From: Gemmatimonadales bacterium
Lineage (GTDB): Bacteria; Gemmatimonadota; Gemmatimonadetes; Gemmatimonadales; GWC2-71-9
Assembly (NCBI GenBank): GCA_013140635.1
Contig: JABFSM010000312.1
Span: forward strand, 1 to 38,993
Direction: 5' to 3'
DNA length: 38,993 bases
The notes under the pieces are model-generated. The model was not told where the DNA came from. It saw only the letters and a list, made by a program, of their open reading frames with translations, and made no database searches. The translations under genes and the position numbers were made by a program. The number at the start of each line of letters is the position of its first letter. Positions within the stretch are counted from its first letter, which is position 1. This document shows, piece by piece, positions 25,264-31,670 of this stretch.

Positions 25264-26540
25264 CAGAACACAACCTGTGAAAGGAAGACTGGGTTGAGGA
25301 CGGCGCGAGGCGGGACGAAGTCGCCGGTCACGCCGATGAGAGTGTGCGCAAGGCCACGCCGCTCGAGCCGCGCCACGGAGCGGTCGAAGAACCCGGGGGC
25401 GAGCATGGCATAGCCGATCGCCCGCTCGATGACCCATTTGCCGAGGAAGGCGGCCCGGCGCCGGCGCGCGTACTCGGCAAGGGCGCCGGTGCCTGGCCGC
25501 TCGAGCGCGGCGCGAATCAGCGGCTCCGCGAGTTCGGCACCTCGGAACGCGGCGCAAATTCCTTCGCCGGTAAAGGGATCGAAGAAATCGGCGGCGTCGC
25601 CGAGGAGGAGCGCGCCGGGAGCGGTAACTCGGCGCGACCAGGCGTCAAAGGGGCCGGTCACCATCACCTCGCGCTCGATAATCGCGGAACGGAGCCGTTC
25701 CCCGATGCCGGAAAACCGGCCGAGCCGTTCGAAGAAGAATGGCTCGGCCCGTCCCTTCGACGGCTCGACCTCGGTGTGCGGAACCACCAGGGCCACGTTC
25801 GCGAGACCGCCGCCCAGAGGGTTGATGCCGATGTACCCCCGAGCCGAGACGTGGAGCTCCGCGGTCTGTCCAAGGCCGGCCACGCCCGACAGATGGGCCA
25901 CGAAGGCGTAGCGCCGGAGCCGCGCGGGACGGCGGGAGCCGATCTCCCTGGCCACTACGGAGCGGAGTCCGTCGGCGCCGACCGTTATTGGAGCGCGCAG
26001 TTCCCGCACCGCGCCGTCTCGGTCTCGAACGACGAGCCCTCCGACTGCCGCGCCGTCCCGCACCACGCCGATCGCCGTGACGCCCTCGAGTATCGTGGCG
26101 CCGGCCCGCTGCGCCGCCTCCACCAGCGCCCCGTCGAGGAGGCGGCGTGAAACCGAGAGTCCGCTGGCCCGAAAGGCGGCATGTCCGGCCCGCGCGAAGA
26201 GTCCGGTCAGGCTCGACCCGCGCGGGGCGTGGACGGTCGTTCCGAGAATCTGTCTTCCGCCTTGCTCCTCGACCGCCTCCAACACGCCAAGGGCGGAGAG
26301 GTGGCGCGCTCCCTCGGGGCTCATGTACTCCGAGCAAGCCTTGTCTCGCGGGAAGGTCGCCCGATCGACCATGAGCACGCGCACGCCGGCTCGGGCCAGG
26401 CGGAGCGCCGCCGCTGCCCCACCTGGGCCGGCGCCGGCGATCAGGACGTCAGCAGAACGAACGCCAAGGCTCCCACGAGTGCCGCGACTGCCGTCGAGAT
26501 GGCGTTCACTCCGTCGTTGTCCAACCATCGCCATCCCCAT
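25263..26540 (-). CDS. FAD-dependent oxidoreductase, geranylgeranyl reductase-like
   Basis: About 425 aa. ATGs at 26540, 26534 and 26528 are all possible; no start lies between them and the FAD motif, so a long overlap with the upstream gene (88-100 bp) is unavoidable. The Rossmann loop is 'VLIAGAGPGGAAAALRLARAG', followed by the family's 'RATFPRDKACSEYMSPEG' (the FPR-K-C-G type motif), and 'LLLGDAADFFDPFTGEGICAAFRGAELA' near the C-terminus, which closes over the FAD. Relatives reduce prenyl chains or hydroxylate aromatic polyketides. Paired with a flavin reductase, a monooxygenase function is equally possible. Confidence 0.88.
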   Translation of the reverse strand: MGMAMVGQRRSERHLDGSRGTRGSLGVRSADVLIAGAGPGGAAAALRLARAGVRVLMVDRATFPRDKACSEYMSPEGARHLSALGVLEAVEEQGGRQILGTTVHAPRGSSLTGLFARAGHAAFRASGLSVSRRLLDGALVEAAQRAGATILEGVTAIGVVRDGAAVGGLVVRDRDGAVRELRAPITVGADGLRSVVAREIGSRRPARLRRYAFVAHLSGVAGLGQTAELHVSARGYIGINPLGGGLANVALVVPHTEVEPSKGRAEPFFFERLGRFSGIGERLRSAIIEREVMVTGPFDAWSRRVTAPGALLLGDAADFFDPFTGEGICAAFRGAELAEPLIRAALERPGTGALAEYARRRRAAFLGKWVIERAIGYAMLAPGFFDRSVARLERRGLAHTLIGVTGDFVPPRAVLNPVFLSQVVF

Positions 26541-27220
26541 GAATGTCTCGTCAAGGCGCCGCAGCGGTGAATCCGCCGTTCGGTTGCCGTGCCGCAGGCT
26601 GGGCACTCGAAGCGTCCCTGCCACCGCGCGCCGAGCCAGGAGTCTAGAAGCATACCCCCAAAGCCAAGCCCCACGCCCGAGAGGAAGAACCGGAGGTCTT
26701 GGGCCCCTGCGAGCGTGGCCGCGCCGCCGACGAGTGTGGAGCCGGCGAGGGCACCCACGGTTCCGAACGCGGAAATGGCGCCGCTGGTGCCCCGAGGCAC
26801 TCGGCGGCCTGTTGCCAAGTGGATTGGGTTGCTCCGGCTAAGCGCGCCGATCGACGTGGCCCACGTGTCCGCGGCAGCGGCGGCAAGGGCGCCGGTCACG
26901 ATCCACAGCGCCAAATCGGGGTTGGTCCCCCCGGCCAACCCACCCAAGGCGGCGGCGCCCCCGTTGGCCGCTACCTGAACGGCATCGCGCTGTTCGCCCC
27001 GCGCCTCGGAAATAGTCGTTCGCCGCGCACCGATGCGGCCGACGATGGTGCTCGACAGGAAGAAGGCGCCGAGTCCAGCTCCTCCCGCCCATCCGGTGAA
27101 GGAGAGGATGCTTGTGCCGACCGCCGTGGCCAGCAAAGCTCCGCCTCCGGTGAGTGCCCGCGCCCGCCATGCAAGGAGGGAAACGAGCGCCGAGATTCCG
27201 ACCGCAAGCACTACGGGCAT
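26441..27220 (-). CDS. DUF92 family integral membrane protein (phytyl-phosphate kinase VTE6-like)
   Basis: 259 aa from ATG 27220; a TTG at 27256 would add 12 residues. It has about six hydrophobic segments, with 'ALTGGGALLATAVGTSILSFTGWAGG' near the start, 'AAAADTWATSIGALS' as the family core (the D-T-A-SE-G equivalent), 'RRVPRGTSGAISAFGTVG' and 'FGGMLLDSWLGARWQGRFECPAC'. DUF92 has the CTP-dependent prenol kinase fold; plant VTE6 phosphorylates phytyl phosphate. A CxxC near the C-terminus plus a later Cys could be a small metal site. It leads the six-gene minus-strand operon, next to a geranylgeranyl-reductase-like gene, hinting at isoprenoid chemistry. The substrate is not established. Confidence 0.85.
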   Translation of the reverse strand: MPVVLAVGISALVSLLAWRARALTGGGALLATAVGTSILSFTGWAGGAGLGAFFLSSTIVGRIGARRTTISEARGEQRDAVQVAANGGAAALGGLAGGTNPDLALWIVTGALAAAAADTWATSIGALSRSNPIHLATGRRVPRGTSGAISAFGTVGALAGSTLVGGAATLAGAQDLRFFLSGVGLGFGGMLLDSWLGARWQGRFECPACGTATERRIHRCGALTRHSWGWRWLDNDGVNAISTAVAALVGALAFVLLTS

Positions 27221-27286
27221 GAGGGGCAATGTCCCCACCGTGTTGCCCAGGTGCAAGCACCCGTTCCCCTGGAGGCGCCGCCGCGC

Positions 27287-27292
27287 TATGTT
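27287..27292 (+). promoter_or_regulatory. Possible -10 hexamer (TATGTT) upstream of the V4R gene
   Basis: TATGTT ends 8 nt before GTG 27301, which has no Shine-Dalgarno sequence. This fits a leaderless or nearly leaderless transcript. No clear -35 is seen. Confidence 0.3.
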
Positions 27293-27300
27293 GCCGCGCC

Positions 27301-27933
27301 GTGACCCCCTCCGTGGCGACCGTCCATTCCCTGATTCCGTTGAGCCTTCTCGAGGCGATTCGGAATCTCGACACCCCTCTCGACGACGGATTGAACGAAC
27401 TGGCCAACGAGACCGTCTCCAAGCGGCTCGGCTTGAGCGCCACCGTCGGGCAGCAGATCGAGCGCTATCGGGACGATGCGCTTCGAAAGCTGCCGGTTAG
27501 CTTGGACGAAGCGGTGTCGGTGTTCCGGCTGGTCGGGCGCCGCCCCGATGCGACCCTGGTCTATTCCGACGCCGGCCGGCGGGCCGCCCGCCACGCCGCG
27601 CAGGCCGCCGGCATCGGGACGAAGGTTCTCCTCGGCGTCACTCCGCGCCCGTTTCGGCGGCGGTTCGGCGCCCGCACCGCATCCCAGGTGGCGCGGCGGC
27701 TCCTTGCGCTGGATCTCGATGTCAGCCGGGGCGCGCCGCGGGTTCGTTTGGGCGAGTCGTTGGCTACTCTGGCCGGCTTTCCCGGCACCGGGTGCTATTT
27801 CTACAGCGCCGTCTTCGCGGAACTGCTGCGTGTCGCGAGCGGCTTCGAGGGGGCGATGGTTCACGAGCGCTGCCATGCCAAGGGCGACGATCATTGTTTC
27901 TGGCGGGCCGCCGAAGCGGGAGGGTACGAATGA
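27301..27933 (+). CDS. V4R-like domain protein of unknown function
   Basis: 210 aa from GTG 27301; upstream residues in the same frame are Cys/Pro-rich and unconvincing. The N-terminal part is helical ('SLLEAIRNLDTPLDDGLNELANETVSKRLG'). The C-terminal ~100 residues resemble the V4R fold: 'SLATLAGFPGTGCYFYSAVFAELLR' and then the metal-type cluster H188-E-R-C191-H-A-K-G-D-D-H-C199-F-W. V4R domains occur in bacteriochlorophyll vinyl reductase BchJ and as ligand sensors in transcription factors. Here no DNA-binding or other partner domain is visible. The stop overlaps the next start (ATGA at 27930), so it is coupled to an M24 peptidase. Confidence 0.65.
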   Translation: MTPSVATVHSLIPLSLLEAIRNLDTPLDDGLNELANETVSKRLGLSATVGQQIERYRDDALRKLPVSLDEAVSVFRLVGRRPDATLVYSDAGRRAARHAAQAAGIGTKVLLGVTPRPFRRRFGARTASQVARRLLALDLDVSRGAPRVRLGESLATLAGFPGTGCYFYSAVFAELLRVASGFEGAMVHERCHAKGDDHCFWRAAEAGGYE

Positions 27934-29102
27934 GGGCGCTGCAGTCGATCGACCAGGAAGCACTCAAGAGCGGGCTCGCCGCCGTCGGGGCCGACGGCTG
28001 GCTCCTCTACGATTTTCAGGGGCACAATCCGGTGGCCCAGCGCTTCCTTGCGCTTGGGGGGCTCGGCTCGCGCCGGCTCTTCGTCTTCCTGCGGCCGGGG
28101 GCGGAGCCGATCGCGGTGGCGCACAAGATCGAGCTGCAGCCCTTCCAGGGGTTTCCGGGAAGGATCATTCCCTACGCCCGATGGGAAGAGCTTCATGCCG
28201 CACTCCGCGAGGTCGTGGCCGGGAAGACGGTGGCGATGGAGGTGTCGCCCCAGGACGCGGTGCCCTATCTCGACCGGGTGCCTTACGGTGTTGTCGAGCT
28301 CATTCGCGCGCTCGGCGGGAAGGTGGTCTCGAGCGCCCCGCTGGTAACCCAGTTCGCGGCCAAGTGGAGCGCCGAGGAGGCCGAGAAGCATGTGCGCGCC
28401 GCGGAGGTCACGGCGCGCGTGGCCAAGGCGGCGATCGCCTTTGCGGTGACCCAGGGGGGGAAGGGACTCACCGAATCGGCGCTGCAGCAGCGGGTGACGG
28501 CCGCCATGGAGAATGAAGGCTTGGTCCCCGATCATGCGCCGATCGTCGGGTTCGGGGTCAATTCCGGCAATCCGCACTATGAGCCGATGCCGGGGAAGGA
28601 CCTCACCCTCGAGCGCGATCAAGTCGTGCTGATCGATCTCTTTGGCAAGTATCCCGGCGGAATCTCCGCCGACCAGACCTGGATGGGATGGAGCGGGGCC
28701 ACGCCCACGGAGCGGGTCCAGAGGGTCTGGACAGCGGTGCGCGATGGGCGCGACGCGGCGCTCGACCTGGTGCGCGCGGCCGGCAAGAGCGGCAAGCCGC
28801 TCGCCGGTTTCGAGGTGGATGGCGCCGCGCGGGCGGTCATCGAGAAGGCCGGCTTCGGCGAGTTCTTCGTGCACCGCACCGGCCATTCGATCGACCAGAG
28901 CCTCCACGGCTCCGGGCCCCACATGGATGGTTATGAAACGCGGGACGACCGGATCATCCTGCCGGGGTGCGGTTTTTCAGTGGAGCCCGGAGTGTACCTA
29001 CCGGGGGAATTCGGGGTGCGGAGCGAGGTGAATGTCTTCTGGGGGCCTGAGGGGCCGTTGGTGACGCCGGTCGAGCCGCAAACGGAACTCATCACGGCGT
29101 AG
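27930..29102 (+). CDS. M24 family metallopeptidase (Xaa-Pro aminopeptidase-like)
   Basis: 390 aa; ATG 27930 follows GGGAGGG and overlaps the upstream stop by 4 nt. An N-terminal creatinase/prolidase-type domain (about 1-140) precedes the pita-bread catalytic domain. All five metal ligands are visible: D236 in 'VLIDLFGKYPGG', D248 in 'SADQTW', H319 in 'HRTGHSID', E352 in 'SVEPGVY' and E366 in 'GVRSEVNVF'. Members release N-terminal residues ahead of proline. No signal peptide, so it is cytoplasmic. It is followed by a stem-loop repeat and the convergent ctaB. Confidence 0.92.
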   Translation: MRALQSIDQEALKSGLAAVGADGWLLYDFQGHNPVAQRFLALGGLGSRRLFVFLRPGAEPIAVAHKIELQPFQGFPGRIIPYARWEELHAALREVVAGKTVAMEVSPQDAVPYLDRVPYGVVELIRALGGKVVSSAPLVTQFAAKWSAEEAEKHVRAAEVTARVAKAAIAFAVTQGGKGLTESALQQRVTAAMENEGLVPDHAPIVGFGVNSGNPHYEPMPGKDLTLERDQVVLIDLFGKYPGGISADQTWMGWSGATPTERVQRVWTAVRDGRDAALDLVRAAGKSGKPLAGFEVDGAARAVIEKAGFGEFFVHRTGHSIDQSLHGSGPHMDGYETRDDRIILPGCGFSVEPGVYLPGEFGVRSEVNVFWGPEGPLVTPVEPQTELITA

Positions 29103-29103
29103 C

Positions 29104-29179
29104 AGTCATTGCGAGGGGCCGAAGGCCCCGAAGCAATCTCGGGAGATTGCTTCGGTCGCTACGCTCCCTCGCAATGACT
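29104..29179. repeat. Nested inverted repeat of the ATTGCGAGG...GAAGCAATCTC type
   Basis: AGTCATTGCGAGGG (29104-29117) pairs with CCCTCGCAATGACT (29166-29179). Inside, CGAAGCAATCTC (29129-29140) pairs with GAGATTGCTTCG (29143-29154). The full element folds back on itself. It lies between the M24 stop and the ctaB stop and reaches into the ctaB stop codon. This sequence type is familiar as a dispersed intergenic repeat in several environmental bacterial groups, and it can act as a bidirectional terminator. Confidence 0.85.
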
Positions 29180-30101
29180 ATTTCGGCGCGTCCGGCTTGT
29201 CGAGCACGACGATGTTCGGGGCGGGCGCGCGATGGCCGAAAGGCAAGTACTTGTCGACGCCCATCGCGGTAAAGAGCAGCGCGAGGTAGAGCAGGGAGTA
29301 CTTGTACATCCGCCAGGCCAGGGGGGTGACCGACTTCTCCTTGAGGAGCTGGAGGCAGTACCAGAGGAGCCGCCCGCCAAGGAGCACCGCCACCACCGCG
29401 TAGGCCAGTCCCTGGGTTCCCGCCAGCGTGGGAAGGAGGGTGAGCGGAATCAGCATCAACGTGTAGACGAGCATCTGGATCTTGGTTTCGTGGGCTCCCT
29501 TCACCACCGGCATCATCGGAACGCCGGCCTTCTTGTACTCCCCCTCCTTGATCAATGCCAGCGCCCAGAAATGCGGCGGCGTCCAATAGAAAACGATCGC
29601 GAAGAGGTAGACCGCCGCCAGGTCGAGCGAGCCGGTCATCGCCGTCCAGCCGACGACCGGAGGAAAGGCCCCCGCGGCGCCGCCGATGACGATATTCTGG
29701 GGACTCGAGCGCTTGAGCCACATCGTGTAGACCAGTACGTAAAACAGCAGCCCCGCCAGCGCCGTGTAGGCGGCGAGTGGATTCACGAAGCGCCAGAAGA
29801 GGGAAAACGATACCGCACCGAGGGTAATGCCGAAGAGGAGCGCCGCCCCCGCCGGCAGGCGCCCGGCCGGCACCGGCCGGAGCTTGGTTCGGGACATTTC
29901 GGTGTCGATGTCCCGGTCGAACCACATGTTGATGGCGTTGGCTCCCCCGGCCATCAGGAAGCCGGCCAGCGCCACCCACGCCACCAGAGCGGCCGACGGA
30001 ATGCCGCGGTCGGTGATAAACATCGGGGCGATGGTCGTCAGGATGAGCAACGACACGACCCGGGGTTTGGTGAGGGCGAGAAGATCTTTGAGCAGCGCCA
30101 T
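29178..30101 (-). CDS. ctaB: Protoheme IX farnesyltransferase (heme o synthase)
   Basis: 307 aa, UbiA superfamily. The first Asp-rich prenyl-diphosphate site is 'NAINMWFDRDIDTEMSRTKLRPVP' (N-x-x-x-D-x-x-x-D), where the following T-RP-P is diagnostic of CtaB/Cox10; the second is 'KEGEYKKAGVPMMPV'. About eight membrane segments are visible, starting 'VVSLLILTTIAPMFI'. It attaches farnesyl diphosphate to heme b to make heme o for terminal oxidases. It begins at ATG 30101 with no clear ribosome site and is divergent from the permease at 30155. No oxidase genes lie beside it in this window. Confidence 0.95.
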   Translation of the reverse strand: MALLKDLLALTKPRVVSLLILTTIAPMFITDRGIPSAALVAWVALAGFLMAGGANAINMWFDRDIDTEMSRTKLRPVPAGRLPAGAALLFGITLGAVSFSLFWRFVNPLAAYTALAGLLFYVLVYTMWLKRSSPQNIVIGGAAGAFPPVVGWTAMTGSLDLAAVYLFAIVFYWTPPHFWALALIKEGEYKKAGVPMMPVVKGAHETKIQMLVYTLMLIPLTLLPTLAGTQGLAYAVVAVLLGGRLLWYCLQLLKEKSVTPLAWRMYKYSLLYLALLFTAMGVDKYLPFGHRAPAPNIVVLDKPDAPK

Positions 30102-30143
30102 CGGTCGCGGGTTCGGGGGCTAGGGGCCGGGAGAATAGAGCGC

Positions 30144-30149
30144 TAGAAT
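30144..30149 (+). promoter_or_regulatory. Possible -10 hexamer (TAGAAT) for a leaderless permease transcript
   Basis: TAGAAT ends 5 nt before ATG 30155, and no Shine-Dalgarno sequence is present. This spacing would start the mRNA on or next to the ATG. The matching -35 is not clear. Confidence 0.4.
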
Positions 30150-30154
30150 ATACC

Positions 30155-31531
30155 ATGGCTGAACGCGATTCCTGGGGCGAACGCCTTCCCCGAACGGTTG
30201 GACTCCTTCCGGCGGTGCTGGTGCTGGTCGGCATTACGATCGGAAGCGGGATCTTCCGGGTTCCGCTCACCGTGGCCGGCCGCCTTGGAGAGCCTGGATC
30301 GGTGCTGCTGGTCTGGGTGTTCGGCGGGGTCCTGGCGTTGCTGGGCGCCCTCACCCTGGCCGAACTCGCGGCGCTCTTTCCTCGGAGCGGAGGGGTCTTC
30401 GCGTACATCGAGGAGGGGTTTGGGCCGATGCCGGCCTTTCTCTTCGGGTGGTCGCAGCTGGCGGTCCTCCGCGCCTCCGCGTTGGGGGGGATTTCCACCA
30501 TCTTCGCGGAGTATCTGCGGCAATTCGTTCCGCTCACCGCGGCGCAGGTTCACTACGTGGCCGCGGCGCTCATCGCAACGGTGGGGACGCTCAATTACCT
30601 CGGCGTCCAGCGGGCCGCGGTGGTCACGAATTTCGCGACCATTCTCAAGTATGGCGCCCTGGTTCTCCTCGTGGCGCTCGCGTTTACGTCTTCGTCGGGG
30701 TCGGTCAACAACTTCTCCCCCGCCTTTTCCGGCGCCCTCTCCCTCTCCGCGCTGGCCACCGCCATCGTGCCGGTGATGTGGGCCTACGATGGGTGGGCCG
30801 ATCTCTCCTTCATGAGCGGTGAAATCAAGGATCCCGCCCGCACTCTGCCGCGGGCGCTCATCATGGGCACCTTGGCCATCATCGCGATCTACCTGCTCGT
30901 GAATGTCGCCTACATCTACCTGATCCCGGTTCCGGAGATGGTGTCGATGGCGGGGACGACTCCGCCGCCGCTCATTGCCGCCACCGCCGCCTCGCGTATC
31001 CCGATTCTGGGATCGGCGGGGGCGGGGATCATCGCGGCGGTGGTAATGATTTCGACCTTCAGCAGCGTCAACGGCACCATGATGACCAGCCCCCGGATTT
31101 TTTTCGGGATGGCCGACCGGGGGCTCTTCTTCCCCGCCATTGCCCGGATTTCGCCCCGGTTCAAGAGCCCCTCCACCGCGATTTTCCTCGCGACCGGGCT
31201 GGGCGTCGTCTACGTCCTTTTCAACGACTTCCAGCAGCTTGCCGACAAGTTCGTTCTGGGAATCTGGCCCTTCTACATCTTGGCGGTGGGGGCGGTGTTC
31301 ATGGTGCGGCGGAAGCAGCCGGACCTGCCGAGGCCGTACCGGGTGGTGGGGTATCCCTTCGTGCCGATCATCTTCCTGCTTGCGTCGACGGGGATGATCG
31401 TGAACGCCCTGATGACCGATCCTAAGAACACCGGGATCACCTTTGGGATCATCTTGGCGGGTATTCCGGTGTTTTACGTGGCGCGAGCGATGGGAAAAAT
31501 CAACCCCGTCGGGGGCGTCAAGAAGGGGTAA
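30155..31531 (+). CDS. APC family amino acid permease (LAT/SLC7-like)
   Basis: 458 aa with about 12 hydrophobic segments. TM1 carries the substrate-binding break 'VGITIGSGIFRVP' (GSG motif), and TM6 'PVMWAYDGWADLSFMSGEIKDPARTLPRA' is the signature of LAT-like APC transporters, including the EIK-P cytosolic loop. A late segment 'FYILAVGAVFMVRRKQPDLPRPYRVVGYPFVP' is also typical. It probably moves amino acids across the inner membrane, by proton symport or antiport. ATG 30155 lies 53 bp from the divergent ctaB start. Substrate unknown. Confidence 0.92.
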   Translation: MAERDSWGERLPRTVGLLPAVLVLVGITIGSGIFRVPLTVAGRLGEPGSVLLVWVFGGVLALLGALTLAELAALFPRSGGVFAYIEEGFGPMPAFLFGWSQLAVLRASALGGISTIFAEYLRQFVPLTAAQVHYVAAALIATVGTLNYLGVQRAAVVTNFATILKYGALVLLVALAFTSSSGSVNNFSPAFSGALSLSALATAIVPVMWAYDGWADLSFMSGEIKDPARTLPRALIMGTLAIIAIYLLVNVAYIYLIPVPEMVSMAGTTPPPLIAATAASRIPILGSAGAGIIAAVVMISTFSSVNGTMMTSPRIFFGMADRGLFFPAIARISPRFKSPSTAIFLATGLGVVYVLFNDFQQLADKFVLGIWPFYILAVGAVFMVRRKQPDLPRPYRVVGYPFVPIIFLLASTGMIVNALMTDPKNTGITFGIILAGIPVFYVARAMGKINPVGGVKKG

Positions 31532-31547
31532 CAGTCGCGCGATCTGC

Positions 31548-31575
31548 TTGATTTGGGTCGCGCGGCAGGTAAGTT
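31548..31575 (+). promoter_or_regulatory. Candidate promoter for the TonB-dependent receptor
   Basis: TTGATT (31548-31553) and TAAGTT (31570-31575) are separated by 16 nt, a plausible sigma-70-type pair about 95 bp ahead of the ATG at 31671. The downstream leader can fold: GCCCC/GGGGC at 31590-31604 and ACCGG/CCGGT with nested CCCAG/CTGGG at 31609-31635. A GGGAG ribosome site follows. Confidence 0.35.
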
Positions 31576-31670
31576 AGGGCGTCGCAAAGGCCCCTCCCCG
31601 GGGCACTCACCGGTCCCTTCCCAGGCTGGGCCGGTCTGATCGCAGCACCCCACATCCGGGAGTTCGTTCC

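Noticed and set aside
25263-27933. A photosynthesis or bacteriochlorophyll cluster (geranylgeranyl reductase, V4R/BchJ-like, DUF92)
   Set aside because: No bch, crt or reaction-centre genes are present, and each of the three families has many non-photosynthetic members.
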